Source of the DNA: Flavobacteriaceae bacterium | Lineage (GTDB): Bacteria; Bacteroidota; Bacteroidia; Flavobacteriales; Flavobacteriaceae | Direction of reading: 5' to 3' | Length of the DNA stretch: 38,140 bases | Assembly (NCBI GenBank): GCA_013003555.1 | Contig: JABDIV010000063.1 | Span: 1 to 38,140 of the forward strand | Part shown: in pieces, positions 8,238-17,831 of the stretch | Numbering within the stretch: the stretch's first letter is position 1 | Layout of the letters: each line of letters begins with the position of its first letter | The notes under the pieces: model-generated | Database searches by the model: none | Told to the model about the DNA's origin: nothing | Seen by the model: the letters and a program-made list of their open reading frames with translations, nothing else | Made by a program: the position numbers and the translations under genes

Positions 8238-9767
8238 TTATAGTTTATCAACCAAAACCTTATAGTTCGGATCTTCCAGGACATTGACATCGATGATTTT
8301 GTCGGCGTTCTGCAATAATTTCTGACAGTCCTTACTCAAATGCCGCAAATGCACGCGTTTGCCTACTTTAACATACCGCTCAGTTAGTTTATTAAGCGCT
8401 TCTATTGCCGACATATCCACCACCCGACTTTCTCTAAAATCGATAATTACCTCGTCAGGATCATTTAAAACATCAAACTTTTCATTGAAGGTTGAGACCG
8501 ATCCAAAAAACAATGGTCCGTAAATTTCATAGTGCCTTATCCCGTGTTCATCAATCGACTTTCGCGCCCGTATGCGTTTTGCATTATCCCATGCAAATAC
8601 CAATGCTGCGATAATAACACCAATAAGCACGGCCAATGCCAGGTTGTGAAGAATGGCGGTAACAAGGGTAACCAGGACCATAACAAAAATATCAGACTTG
8701 GGCATTTTATTTATCGTTCGTATACTCGCCCATTCAAAGGTACCGATTGCAACCATGATCATCAGGCCGGTTAAGGCAGCCATAGGTAATCGTTCAACTA
8801 ATCCGGCACCAAACATTACAAAAATCAATAAGGCAACCGCCGCAACTATACCAGACAATCGCGCTCTTGCTCCTGATGAAATGTTAATCAAACTCTGACC
8901 GATCATTGCACAGCCTCCCATGCCTGAAAAAACACCGGATAGAATATTTGCTGTGCCCTGGGCTACCGCTTCCTTATTACCTCTCCCGCGAGTTTCAGTT
9001 ATTTCATCGATAATATTTAAAGTCAGTAAGCTCTCTATTAAACCAACACCGGCCATAACCGCTGCATATGGAAAAATCAGCCCTAAAGTTTCAAAATTAA
9101 ACGGTACTACTGGTATATGAAATGGTGGGAATCCACCCTGGATGGAAGCGATATCTCCAACCGATTTTGTATCTATTCCAAAGCCTATCACAATACCGAA
9201 AACAACAAGTATTGCTACAAGTGAAGATGGTATTGCTTTGGTTAGTTTTGGCAGACCCCAGATAATCAACATGGTGAGAAAAACCAAACCAAGTAAAATA
9301 TAAAGTGCTTCCCCGGTTAACCAATTTCCAGACACATCTTTAAATTGATCGAGTTGCGACATAAAAATGATAATTGCCAGTCCGTTAACGAATCCAAAAA
9401 TGACAGGATGCGGCACCAATCGCATCAATTTTCCCAACCTGAATACACCGGCTAATATTTGGATAATTCCGGCGAGAACAACCGCAGCGAATACATATTC
9501 GGGGCCATGGGAAATTGCCAATCCGGCAATTACAACCGCAACAGCGCCAGTGGCTCCAGATATCATTCCGGGCCGACCTCCGAATACCGCCGTAACTAAT
9601 CCCATAACAAATGCGGCATAAAGTCCGGTTAATGGCGACAAGCCGGCAATCAATGCAAAGGCAACAGCTTCAGGAACAAGAGCCAGGGCAACTGTTAGAC
9701 CCGAAAGAACTTCTGTTCTAAATTCTACCTTTTGTTTAAAATCGAATAGGTTTAAATATTTTTTCAT
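8238..9767 (-). CDS. SulP family inorganic anion transporter with STAS domain
   Basis: The 509-residue product opens with 'EVLSGLTVALALVPEAVAFA', the signature of the SLC26/SulP family. It continues with about ten to twelve membrane segments, including 'FGGRPGMISGATGAVAVV' and 'GGCAMIGQSLINISSGARAR'. The last 110 residues form a STAS domain with 'SRVVDMSAIEALNKL', where the conserved Ser/Thr position is occupied. SulP proteins carry sulfate, bicarbonate or other anions across the inner membrane, usually coupled to sodium or protons. Sequence alone does not separate sulfate from bicarbonate transport. It is transcribed alone on the - strand, so it is not obviously part of an assimilation operon. 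The molybdate operon is far away. Confidence 0.92.
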   Translation of the reverse strand: MKKYLNLFDFKQKVEFRTEVLSGLTVALALVPEAVAFALIAGLSPLTGLYAAFVMGLVTAVFGGRPGMISGATGAVAVVIAGLAISHGPEYVFAAVVLAGIIQILAGVFRLGKLMRLVPHPVIFGFVNGLAIIIFMSQLDQFKDVSGNWLTGEALYILLGLVFLTMLIIWGLPKLTKAIPSSLVAILVVFGIVIGFGIDTKSVGDIASIQGGFPPFHIPVVPFNFETLGLIFPYAAVMAGVGLIESLLTLNIIDEITETRGRGNKEAVAQGTANILSGVFSGMGGCAMIGQSLINISSGARARLSGIVAAVALLIFVMFGAGLVERLPMAALTGLMIMVAIGTFEWASIRTINKMPKSDIFVMVLVTLVTAILHNLALAVLIGVIIAALVFAWDNAKRIRARKSIDEHGIRHYEIYGPLFFGSVSTFNEKFDVLNDPDEVIIDFRESRVVDMSAIEALNKLTERYVKVGKRVHLRHLSKDCQKLLQNADKIIDVNVLEDPNYKVLVDKL

Positions 9768-10174
9768 TTAATATCATTTATAAGTGTTGCCACTCATATG
9801 GTTGTTTTTACTAGCAAATAATTTGATTTTCACTCGATTAAGAGTTACGAGAAAATGGTCAAGCTCCAAAATAAGAAGCGATCACTGGTAGTTTAGGGTT
9901 ATATTTTAGAACTTACCGTTAATAATTTTGAAGCCGCAAAGAAAAGCTATTTTTATAAATTGAAAAAGGAAAAAATAGAGTGTTTAAAAAACAACTAATG
10001 AAGAGCGGGTTCTTACTTAATCGAGGGTTACCTCTATTTTAACGCTTAGCCCCATATCTAAAAATTGATTACATTTAGTTAACTAATAACCAGAAATTAT
10101 AATTCCACAGGAAAATTTTTTGATTAATCCTGCCATGAGTCATTAATCACTCTCGCAATCAATCACATAAGGTC
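9768..10174. other. 407-base intergenic region, no gene recognised
   Basis: This stretch separates the divergent SulP and SRPBCC genes and must hold both promoters. I could not find a clean TAnnTTTG box on either strand. The only open stretch is a lysine-rich 31-codon frame near 9908-10002 without start context, which I do not regard as a gene. No tRNA-like fold or strong hairpin is visible. Confidence 0.4.
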
Positions 10175-10606
10175 ATGAGATATACATTGTCAAATACGAT
10201 TAACAAACCATTGGATGAGGTTATCACCAAGTTCAAGGACGAAGAAGCTGTCAAAATGTGGATGGAAGGCTTACAAAAAATTGAACGGATATCTGGGACT
10301 CCACATGAAGAAGGCGCCAAAAGCGATTTTTACTTTCTTCATAAAAACAGGAAGATGAAAATATCAGAAACTATTTTAGAATCAAATCTTCCGGATCAAA
10401 TAAAATTTGCCTATCACAGTCCAATGGGATATAACGAGGTAGAAATGCAATTTGAAGAAACAGGTGAAAACAATGTAAGACAGACCAATAACAGCTATTT
10501 CGAACTGAAAGGACTCATGAAAATTTTTGGGTTTCTGTTTAAAGGTATGTTTAAAAAACAGTCCTTAAAGTATATGACCGATTTCAAAAATTATTGCGAG
10601 CAATAA
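10175..10606 (+). CDS. SRPBCC family protein
   Basis: The 143-residue protein has the START/Bet v1 fold order. An N-terminal strand and helix 'INKPLDEVITKFKDEEAVKM' are followed by the W-M-E-G-L segment, a run of antiparallel strands ending 'YNEVEMQFEETGENNV', and a long C-terminal helix, 'KKQSLKYMTDFKNYCEQ'. SRPBCC proteins form a hydrophobic cavity that binds lipids or other small molecules. There is no signal peptide, so it is cytoplasmic. It is followed 89 bases later by an MFS transporter. No ligand can be inferred from the sequence. Confidence 0.75.
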   Translation: MRYTLSNTINKPLDEVITKFKDEEAVKMWMEGLQKIERISGTPHEEGAKSDFYFLHKNRKMKISETILESNLPDQIKFAYHSPMGYNEVEMQFEETGENNVRQTNNSYFELKGLMKIFGFLFKGMFKKQSLKYMTDFKNYCEQ

Positions 10607-10695
10607 ATATTTAATTCTGAATTCTTTAAATCTGATTATCAAAAGCTGACCGAATGATGCCTGACACACTATAGGTTTCTAATCCATTAATCTTA

Positions 10696-11961
10696 ATGAT
10701 TCAAAAAAACGCACCCTGGCACTTTCTGCTGTTGCTCATTTTAGCCGGAGAGTCGGTATTTATTCTTCCATTTGTTCTTTCACGGGTCTTCAGACCTACG
10801 GTGCTGGACGCCTTTAATCTCGATAATTTCCAGTTAGGACTGTGCTTCTCTGTTTATGGCATTGTAGCTTTGGTTTCTTATCTGATTGGAGGTCCACTGG
10901 CCGATAAGTTTCCTCCCAGAAAATTGATTGCCCTGGCTCTCTGGATGACGGCTTTAGGTGGGCTTGTCTATGCGACCTTTCCGAGTTATACCGTGTTAAA
11001 AATACTTTATGGTTATTGGGGTTTTACAACCATTTTTCTGTTTTGGGCACCTATGATCAAGGCGACCCGGATTTGGGGTGGTTCTAACTCTCAAGGTAAA
11101 GCATTCGGTTTTTTAGATGGCGGACGAGGCTTGGTTGGGGCCCTATTCGGAGCGATGGGCGTGTTTATTTTTTCGTTCTTCATTACTTCTGATGTTTCCA
11201 CGGTGACTGTTTCAGAAAGCCGGGCAGCCTTTAAACAGGTGATCCTCGTTTCATCAGCCATCGTTGTGTTGGTGGGAATATTGGTTTGGTTTTTTATGAA
11301 ACTGGACCGGAAAACGGAACAGGAGATCGTTCTTGAAAAAATAACCTTCTCGCAAATTAAGGAAGTGTTGCAACTGCCCTCTGTATGGTTATTGATGATC
11401 ATAATTCTCTGTGCTTATGTTGGCTATAAAATCACGGATGTGTTTTCGTTATATGCCCAGGATGTGATGTTGTATGACCAGGTTCAATCAGCCTCGGTAG
11501 GTACTTTTTTACTCTTTATCCGCCCTGTCATAGGGGTCCTGATCGGGATATTGGCAGACCGTTCTCAAATCACGTTCTGGCTGGTTGTCAGTTTTATTGT
11601 TTCTTGCTTCGGAGCTTTATTGTTCGCACTTGGCATTATTTCAGCTTCAGCAACGGCCTTGTTTTTTATATCGATATTAATCGTCGCCTCTGGCGTATAT
11701 GCAGCACGATCTCTTTATTTCGCGGTGATGGCTCGAGGTCGAATCCCTATAGTCCTCACCGGAACGGCTGTTGGTATTATTTCCCTCATAGGTTATACTC
11801 CTGATATTTTTGCAGGGCCAGCCATGGGATACCTCCTTGAAAATTCACCTGGTGCACAGGGGCATCAGCATGTCTTCTGGATGTTGGCAATATTTTCATT
11901 AATAGGCGTCATTGCGTCCTGGTGCTATTACCGATTGTATCGAATAAAGAATAAACACTGA
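10696..11961 (+). CDS. MFS transporter (first of a tandem pair)
   Basis: Twelve hydrophobic segments span 421 residues. The loop between helices 2 and 3 carries the MFS motif A variant 'GGPLADKFPPRKL', and a related 'GILADRSQ' stands at the equivalent loop in the second half. The opening 'FRPTVLDAFNLDNFQLGL' resembles MFS members that import organic acids or sugar phosphates, but no substrate signature is decisive. It should work in the inner membrane as a secondary transporter. Another MFS gene starts 62 bases downstream on the same strand. The two are clearly different paralogues, not a recent duplication. Confidence 0.88.
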   Translation: MIQKNAPWHFLLLLILAGESVFILPFVLSRVFRPTVLDAFNLDNFQLGLCFSVYGIVALVSYLIGGPLADKFPPRKLIALALWMTALGGLVYATFPSYTVLKILYGYWGFTTIFLFWAPMIKATRIWGGSNSQGKAFGFLDGGRGLVGALFGAMGVFIFSFFITSDVSTVTVSESRAAFKQVILVSSAIVVLVGILVWFFMKLDRKTEQEIVLEKITFSQIKEVLQLPSVWLLMIIILCAYVGYKITDVFSLYAQDVMLYDQVQSASVGTFLLFIRPVIGVLIGILADRSQITFWLVVSFIVSCFGALLFALGIISASATALFFISILIVASGVYAARSLYFAVMARGRIPIVLTGTAVGIISLIGYTPDIFAGPAMGYLLENSPGAQGHQHVFWMLAIFSLIGVIASWCYYRLYRIKNKH

Positions 11962-12023
11962 TTCAGGATAATATTTGAAAAACCATAGTCTCTCATATAA
12001 GGCCTTGTTCACCTGATCAAATC

Positions 12024-13208
12024 ATGAAGAAATTAGTACTTCCTATAATCGTTATATCCCAGTTTTGCTGCACATCATTATGGTTTGCCAGTAATGGTGT
12101 CATGGATGATCTTGTCGCGAATTTTAATCTGGTGGCAAGCGCTTTGGGACACCTGACCTCGGCTGTTCAATTCGGGTTTATTACAGGAACATTATCTTTT
12201 GCGATCCTTACAATAGCCGATCGATTTTCACCTTCAAAAGTATTCTTGATCAGTGCAATTTTTGGTGCTGTTTTTAATGCTGGCGTTATATCGGACGGCA
12301 ATGGATTAATGTCAATTCTTATACTTCGGTTTTTAACGGGCTTTTTTCTTGCCGGTATCTACCCGGTCGGTATGAAGATAGCAGCCGATTATTTTGACAA
12401 GGGTCTTGGAAAGTCGTTGGGATTTCTAGTCGGTGCCCTCGTAGTCGGAACAGCCTTTCCGCATTTATTAAAAGAGTTGACGGGTGTATTCCGATGGGAA
12501 TCTGTAATCATCGCAACCTCAATTCTCGCTGTTTTAGGTGGATTGCTGATGGCCGTTTTCGTGCCGGACGGACCTTATCGTAAGGCTGGCTCAGGCATCG
12601 ATCTCAAAGCTTTCTTTAAGGTATTTCGGAATTCGGAATTTCGATCGGCAGCATTTGGGTATTTCGGACATATGTGGGAACTCTATGCCTTCTGGGCATT
12701 TGTTCCAGTCATATTGCAAAACTATTTTGAGCGTCATCTGCAAACCGATAATAACATTTCAGCATTGTCCTTTCTTATAATAGGAATTGGAGGACTGGCA
12801 TGTGTAATTGGAGGTTATCTGGCTCAATCATTGGGAGAAAAACGAATCGCGACAAGCGCATTATTACTGTCCTGCATCTGCTGTCTCATTTCGCCATTAA
12901 TGTTTACAGTGCCTTCGGAAACGACTTTTGTTCTATTTCTGCTATTCTGGGGTATGGTAGTAATTGCAGACTCGCCACTATTCTCAACATTGGTCGCTCG
13001 AAATGCCATTCCGGAATTTAAAGGAACTGCACTGACCATAGTAAATTGTCTGGGATTCGCCATAACCATTCTCAGCATCCAACTTATCAATGGAATAAGA
13101 CAACTTACCGATTCAAATATGATTTATATGATCCTGGCCGCAGGACCTGTATTGGGTCTGATAGCCTTGGTTAGAAAAACAAAAAGCGATTCCTGTAACA
13201 GTGGTTAA
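12024..13208 (+). CDS. MFS transporter (second of a tandem pair)
   Basis: This 394-residue protein has twelve membrane segments and the motif A region 'IADRFSPSKVF' between helices 2 and 3. The first half contains 'RFLTGFFLAGIYPVGMKIAA', the helix 4 to 5 region typical of drug, nitrate and organic anion MFS members. It lies 62 bases after the other MFS gene and 28 bases before a CPBP protease gene, so the three may be one transcript. The substrate is unknown. Compared with its neighbour, the loops are shorter and the C-terminus ends in a short basic tail. Confidence 0.88.
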   Translation: MKKLVLPIIVISQFCCTSLWFASNGVMDDLVANFNLVASALGHLTSAVQFGFITGTLSFAILTIADRFSPSKVFLISAIFGAVFNAGVISDGNGLMSILILRFLTGFFLAGIYPVGMKIAADYFDKGLGKSLGFLVGALVVGTAFPHLLKELTGVFRWESVIIATSILAVLGGLLMAVFVPDGPYRKAGSGIDLKAFFKVFRNSEFRSAAFGYFGHMWELYAFWAFVPVILQNYFERHLQTDNNISALSFLIIGIGGLACVIGGYLAQSLGEKRIATSALLLSCICCLISPLMFTVPSETTFVLFLLFWGMVVIADSPLFSTLVARNAIPEFKGTALTIVNCLGFAITILSIQLINGIRQLTDSNMIYMILAAGPVLGLIALVRKTKSDSCNSG

Positions 13209-13236
13209 CATTTGATATCATTAATTATAGAGGAAG

Positions 13237-14076
13237 ATGAAAAAATTTATCAGGCAATATCCGGTATGGTCCTTTCTAATAATAAACTACTTTATTTCAT
13301 GGACCTTCTTATATCCGAGTTATAGAATCATTGAGAATGCAGGCCAAATTACCCCAATGGCTCTTATCGGATTAGTTGGCGCCTACGGTCCTACTGTAGC
13401 CGCGCTTATCGTTCAGTATATCATAGACAAAAACCAATTCAAAACACTGATAAAGAAATTAATTAAAGTTAGAGCTACGTTTAAAATCATTGCGTTCGTC
13501 ATTATCGCACCAATCGTATTCTATTGTTTAGCCTACCTTCTGTCGGCTGCAGTCTATGATGAAGCATTAAATTTTAATTTGGTCTACGCTATATCAAATA
13601 TTCCGTTTTGGTTTCTAGCCGCTCTGCCCTTTGGTCCGATGGGAGAAGAATTGGGTTGGCGGGGTTTTATGTTGCCTAAACTATTAGAAAATAATTCGGT
13701 TTATAAAAGCACTATCTATGTGGGACTGGCCTGGGGTATCTGGCATTTGGCCTCCTTTACCTTTCCGGGTGCGGCCATTCCCGATTTTTTTGATGTTTCA
13801 ATAGGGACAATCCTTCTTTACTTTTTGAATACAATTGCTTTGAGTTTTGTTTTTACTTATGTCTATTTAAAGACAAAAGGAAGTGTTTTTTATGCCATCT
13901 TGCTTCATGCTTTCTTTAACGCAGCTGCAAATATCACCTCTGATTTTTTCGATGAGCCGACTAAATCTTCATTTCTGATTTCAGCTTATATAGTTAATAT
14001 CATTCTTGCCGGATTATGCGGATTATTTTTAATTCGAAATTACCGATCAGAAAAGATCCTTCCTGAAAACCGGTGA
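13237..14076 (+). CDS. CPBP family intramembrane glutamic protease
   Basis: This 279-residue protein has seven to eight membrane segments and the full CPBP/Abi active site. Motif 1 is 'GEELGWRGFMLPKL' with Glu137-Glu138 and Arg142. Motif 2 is 'WGIWHLASF' with His170. Motif 3 is 'LLHAFFNAAAN' near residue 225. These residues are those of Rce1-type glutamic proteases, which cleave within or next to the membrane. In bacteria such proteins are linked to bacteriocin immunity, peptide processing or unknown roles. It starts 28 bases after the second MFS gene and probably shares its transcript. The substrate is unknown. Confidence 0.88.
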   Translation: MKKFIRQYPVWSFLIINYFISWTFLYPSYRIIENAGQITPMALIGLVGAYGPTVAALIVQYIIDKNQFKTLIKKLIKVRATFKIIAFVIIAPIVFYCLAYLLSAAVYDEALNFNLVYAISNIPFWFLAALPFGPMGEELGWRGFMLPKLLENNSVYKSTIYVGLAWGIWHLASFTFPGAAIPDFFDVSIGTILLYFLNTIALSFVFTYVYLKTKGSVFYAILLHAFFNAAANITSDFFDEPTKSSFLISAYIVNIILAGLCGLFLIRNYRSEKILPENR

Positions 14077-14148
14077 TCATCCGGAATTATAACATGATTA
14101 ATTTATTAATATCTTGTAACCTCAACTTTAAAGATCGAACTTACTTAT

Positions 14149-15255
14149 ATGTCAATTTCTCCTGAAATTCCGGTTACCTTCGCCTGTGGTGCCACCATGA
14201 AAAACAGGTTTATGCTGGCGCCGCTCACCAATCAACAAAGTCATGAAGATGGTCGCCTGTCAGATGACGAGTTTCAATGGCTTACCATGCGCGCCAAAGG
14301 ACAATTTGGCCTGGTGATGACCTGCGCTGCACATGTTCAGGCGGTAGGAAAGGGATTTTCGGGTCAATTGGGAATCTTCTCAGACAATCACATCGAAGGG
14401 CATCAAACTTTATCAGCAGGAATTAAAGCCCATGGCAGCCTGGCTGTGATTCAACTGCATCATGCGGGAATGCGCTCCCCCGCCGAATTGATTAAAACCT
14501 CTCCGGTTTGTCCCTCAGACAATTTAAAATATGGCGCTCGCGGCCTCTCCCTTAACGAAGTTATCCAACTCAGGGATAATTTTATTCAGGCGGCAGTCAG
14601 AGCTCAAAAAAGCGGATATGATGGAGTTGAAATCCACGGTGCTCATGGCTATATTTTGAGCCAGTTCTTAAGTCCGGAAATCAATCGCAGAGCCGATAAT
14701 TATGGTGGATCCCTGAAAAATAGATCTCGTATTCTGTTTGAAATAATCAATGGTATCCGTGCGGCATGCGGTGACAAATTCCTACTCGGGATCAGGCTCT
14801 CTCCGGAAAAATTTGGCATGAAATTACCCGAAATTAAAGATTTGTGCCAGCGCTTGATTGATGAAGCTAAGGTAGACTTTATCGATATATCACTTTGGGA
14901 TGTTTTTAAACTTCCTGAAGACCAACACCATCAAAACCAAACCCTGTTAGAACATTTCACGAATCTCGATTTTAACCGCGTAAAACTGACTGTTGCGGGA
15001 AAAATCAAAAATTCAAAGGATGTCAGAACAATCCTTGAGGCTGGTGTAGACTTTGTAACCATCGGACGATCGGCAATCCTGCATCATGACTTTCCGATGA
15101 AGGTCATGGCAAATCCCGAATTTGAGCCTGTGGAAATTCCGGTGACTAAAAGGTATCTTCGAAATGAAGGCCTTGGAGAACGTTTTATAGATTACCTGAA
15201 AAGATGGCCTGATTTTGTTGAGAAAGACGACACAGATCGGCATAATCGATCTTAA
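14149..15255 (+). CDS. NADH:flavin oxidoreductase, Old Yellow Enzyme family
   Basis: The 368-residue protein is a TIM-barrel flavoenzyme. 'NRFMLAPLTNQQ' is the FMN-contacting first strand, 'QLHHAGMRSP' (102-111) binds the flavin, and 'EIHGAHGYILSQFLSP' with His163 and His166 is the family hallmark. It is followed by N-R-R-A-D-N-Y-G-G-S and a C-terminal phosphate-binding G-R-S. Such enzymes reduce activated carbon-carbon double bonds with NAD(P)H, often on xenobiotics or unsaturated aldehydes, in the cytoplasm. Full length and start at 14149 are well supported. Its stop is 10 bases before the DUF3667 start, so the two genes may be cotranscribed. Confidence 0.93.
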   Translation: MSISPEIPVTFACGATMKNRFMLAPLTNQQSHEDGRLSDDEFQWLTMRAKGQFGLVMTCAAHVQAVGKGFSGQLGIFSDNHIEGHQTLSAGIKAHGSLAVIQLHHAGMRSPAELIKTSPVCPSDNLKYGARGLSLNEVIQLRDNFIQAAVRAQKSGYDGVEIHGAHGYILSQFLSPEINRRADNYGGSLKNRSRILFEIINGIRAACGDKFLLGIRLSPEKFGMKLPEIKDLCQRLIDEAKVDFIDISLWDVFKLPEDQHHQNQTLLEHFTNLDFNRVKLTVAGKIKNSKDVRTILEAGVDFVTIGRSAILHHDFPMKVMANPEFEPVEIPVTKRYLRNEGLGERFIDYLKRWPDFVEKDDTDRHNRS

Positions 15256-15265
15256 TCGTGACGAC

Positions 15266-16018
15266 ATGGATTGTAAAAACTGTAGTCATACCTATGATGG
15301 AAAATTTTGTCCGAATTGCGGTCAGAATAGTCGTGCCAATAAAAAATTGGTGTTTTCAGAACTGGTAAACGATTTCTTCGACAATGTCTTCAATGTAAAT
15401 AAGGGTCTCCCCTATACTTTTTTTAACCTTATCGTAAATCCGGGTATGGTTGGAAGAGCTTATATATTGGGCAAAAGAAAACGTTTCACCAATCCGGTTC
15501 GGTATTTAATTATCGCGGTGGCGATCCAGGCTTTTATTGACTATTGGTTTATTCATCCCGAGCTTACCGAACAACCTGACTTTTTTTACTTTTCATTTCT
15601 TACAGAAAGAATTAATGATAATATGGCGATTTGGAATCATACCCTCGCCACAAAATATGCCTTTATTCATAACATATCAATGATCCTGATATTTCCGATG
15701 GCCTTTTTAGTCCTGTTCAAAAAGTATGGATTCAATTTTACCGAATTGTTAACTGTGAATTTTTATTATTTCTCAACGGGTTTGATCTTGACCATTTCCA
15801 CCATTCTGATATTTGACCAGATCATTATGATAAATCTACCTGTACCCTTTATTATTATGGTTACACTTGGTTATGTGGTTTGGTCGAATATGAAATTTTT
15901 TGATTCGGTTAGTTTTTGGGAGCGTTTACTGAAAGTAGTTTTAGCACTTTTTATTTTTATGATTATTCGCGTTTTCTTCGTGGTTTATGTCTTGAGTATT
16001 ATCTTTCCTGTAATATAA
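15266..16018 (+). CDS. DUF3667 zinc-ribbon membrane protein
   Basis: The chosen start is the ATG at 15266, which begins M-D-C-K-N-C; a longer frame from 15215 would overlap the upstream gene. The N-terminus is a small zinc ribbon, 'CKNCSHTYDGKFCPNCGQNS', with two C-x-x-C pairs. The conserved DUF3667 stretch 'KGLPYTFFNLIVNPG' and 'GKRKRFTNPVRYL' follows, then about five membrane segments. The family is common in Bacteroidota and uncharacterised. The Arg/Lys-rich segment before the first membrane helix may face the cytoplasm beside the zinc ribbon. It follows the flavoprotein gene by 10 bases. Confidence 0.85.
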   Translation: MDCKNCSHTYDGKFCPNCGQNSRANKKLVFSELVNDFFDNVFNVNKGLPYTFFNLIVNPGMVGRAYILGKRKRFTNPVRYLIIAVAIQAFIDYWFIHPELTEQPDFFYFSFLTERINDNMAIWNHTLATKYAFIHNISMILIFPMAFLVLFKKYGFNFTELLTVNFYYFSTGLILTISTILIFDQIIMINLPVPFIIMVTLGYVVWSNMKFFDSVSFWERLLKVVLALFIFMIIRVFFVVYVLSIIFPVI

Positions 16019-16164
16019 TCATCCTGATCTGACTGAGCTCTATTACAACAAATTATCAGTCCTCAAACACCTTTTCAGATTGGTCTGATTTTCACTATTT
16101 CTCAACATTAATATTTGAAAATTCACTACCTTAGAATAAGCGCTAAAGGTGTAAATAATTTATT

Positions 16165-17070
16165 ATGGAAATAATTGAAAATGTGAGTCAATGGCTGAAT
16201 GATCACCCTGTCACATCAAGTATTTTTAAATATTTAATCTGGGCTGTATTTATATTTTTAGGAATTGCCTTTTTAAGGCGCCTGTTAAGACGCAAATTAC
16301 CGGACACCTCTGTCAGGTATAAGTCTCAAAAAGCAGTAGAATTTTTCGGATATGTTTTACTCGTTATAGTAACGATTTCATTTTTCACCGGAAGCATCAA
16401 AGATTTTGCCTTGGCGATCGGGCTGCTTACAGCCGGTATTACGATTACGTTGCAAGAGTTAATTTTAAGCATAGCAGGTTCCTTTTATATTTTCCTGGTC
16501 GGCGTATACAAGCCTGGCGATAGAATTGAAATTAATAACATCAAGGGCGATGTAATCGATATCGACAGTATATATACAACTATGATGGAGATAGGTGAAT
16601 GGGTAACGAGTGATAATTATAGCGGACGAATTGTGAAATTAAGCAATGCATTCGTTTTTAAAGGACCGGTTTATAACTATTCAAAGGATTTTCCATTTGT
16701 TTGGGACGAATTTAATCTTCCCATCAGATATGGATCTGACTTGGAGTTAGCTAAAAAAATAGTTGTTCAAATCGCCTCAGAAACCTTGTCGGAATTCGTG
16801 GCAAATTCGAAGTCGCGGTGGAATCAGGTCGTCGATAAATATTATATCGAAAACGCGCTGGTTGACCCAACTCTCGCGATAAGCCTGACCGACAATTGGG
16901 TGCAATTCAATCTTCGGTATATCGTTGACTATAAAAAAAGAAGATTTACCAAGCACATTTTAAATGAACGAATCGGACAAGAAATTCAAAAAACTGAAGG
17001 TAAAGTTAAGTTAGCATCGGCAACCTTTGAAATTGTCGACATTCCAACAATCCAGGTGAAGGGAGAATAA
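16165..17070 (+). CDS. Mechanosensitive ion channel, MscS family
   Basis: The 301-residue protein has two to three N-terminal membrane segments followed by the pore helix region, 'FALAIGLLTAGITITLQELI', a glycine and alanine pattern like TM3 of MscS. Next comes the beta domain 'GVYKPGDRIEINNIKGDVID', which contains the diagnostic P-G-D-R-I-E and G-D-V segments, and then an alpha-beta C-terminal domain. Such channels open under membrane tension and release solutes during osmotic downshock. The pore helix carries the usual small-residue pattern in part. It is monocistronic, with about 150-190 bases on both sides. Confidence 0.88.
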   Translation: MEIIENVSQWLNDHPVTSSIFKYLIWAVFIFLGIAFLRRLLRRKLPDTSVRYKSQKAVEFFGYVLLVIVTISFFTGSIKDFALAIGLLTAGITITLQELILSIAGSFYIFLVGVYKPGDRIEINNIKGDVIDIDSIYTTMMEIGEWVTSDNYSGRIVKLSNAFVFKGPVYNYSKDFPFVWDEFNLPIRYGSDLELAKKIVVQIASETLSEFVANSKSRWNQVVDKYYIENALVDPTLAISLTDNWVQFNLRYIVDYKKRRFTKHILNERIGQEIQKTEGKVKLASATFEIVDIPTIQVKGE

Positions 17071-17264
17071 TAATGCCTCATAGAATGTAGAGGGACAGTT
17101 GTACTCCCGTCAATTAAACATGAGTCGATGTATCTTTTTTAGTTGGCTTTCTAATTCTCCCAATACTTATTTTATGCAAAATTTTACTATTTTTAAAATC
17201 ATACCATTTACGCTTTCAAAGGGCTGAACTGGAATAAAACATTATAAGAGCCTAAAACGATAGT

Positions 17265-17699
17265 ATGAAGAATATACTGGTTTCAATAGATTTTAATACG
17301 GACGAAAACCTTTTGCTAGATCATGCCTATCAACTGGCCAAAGCTTTTGGCTCAAAGGTTTGGATCCTGCATATAGCAGCACCAAATCCTGATTTTGTGG
17401 GTTTTAAAGCAGGCCCCCAATTTATGAGAGATATGCGTGCCTCAGAACTCAGAAAAGAACATAAGACACTCCAGAATTATGCCCTTGAACTCAAGGCTAA
17501 AGGAATTGACACCGAAGCGCTTTTAATTCAAGGTCCGACCATTGAAATGCTTTTGGAAGAAACTGAAAAATTAAATATCGACCTGTTTATAATCGGGCAT
17601 CATGAACATAGTTTTCTGTATAAATTATTTGTTGGAAGCGTTTCCGATAAGATCATTCAAAAATCTAAAATACCTTTGCTTATCATTCCTTTGGAATGA
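17265..17699 (+). CDS. Universal stress protein (UspA family)
   Basis: This single-domain protein of 144 residues begins 'MKNILVSIDFNTDENLLLDH', the Rossmann-like first strand and helix of UspA proteins. The C-terminal nucleotide motif G-x-x-G-(9 residues)-G-S reads 'GHHEHSFLYKLFVGS' here, so the second glycine is replaced by Glu while the last G-S is kept. ATP binding is therefore uncertain. The final strand I-P-L-L-I-I-P is typical. Such proteins are cytoplasmic and support survival under stress, often as dimers. The gene lies alone between an MscS channel gene and a DinB-like gene. Confidence 0.88.
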   Translation: MKNILVSIDFNTDENLLLDHAYQLAKAFGSKVWILHIAAPNPDFVGFKAGPQFMRDMRASELRKEHKTLQNYALELKAKGIDTEALLIQGPTIEMLLEETEKLNIDLFIIGHHEHSFLYKLFVGSVSDKIIQKSKIPLLIIPLE

Positions 17700-17831
17700 T
17701 CAAAACATAATTAATGATCAACCGTATTAGAGAAAGATCAATAAAGCATTTGAAAATTTAATTAAAAGGATTCAAGGGTTTTCAGGAAGCACACCGATTA
17801 TTGACCCATCCCCTCATTCTCATTAAAATTC

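Noticed and set aside
9908..10002. 31-codon lysine-rich frame in the 9768-10174 gap
   Set aside because: It has no start codon and is low in complexity; it is probably AT-rich background.
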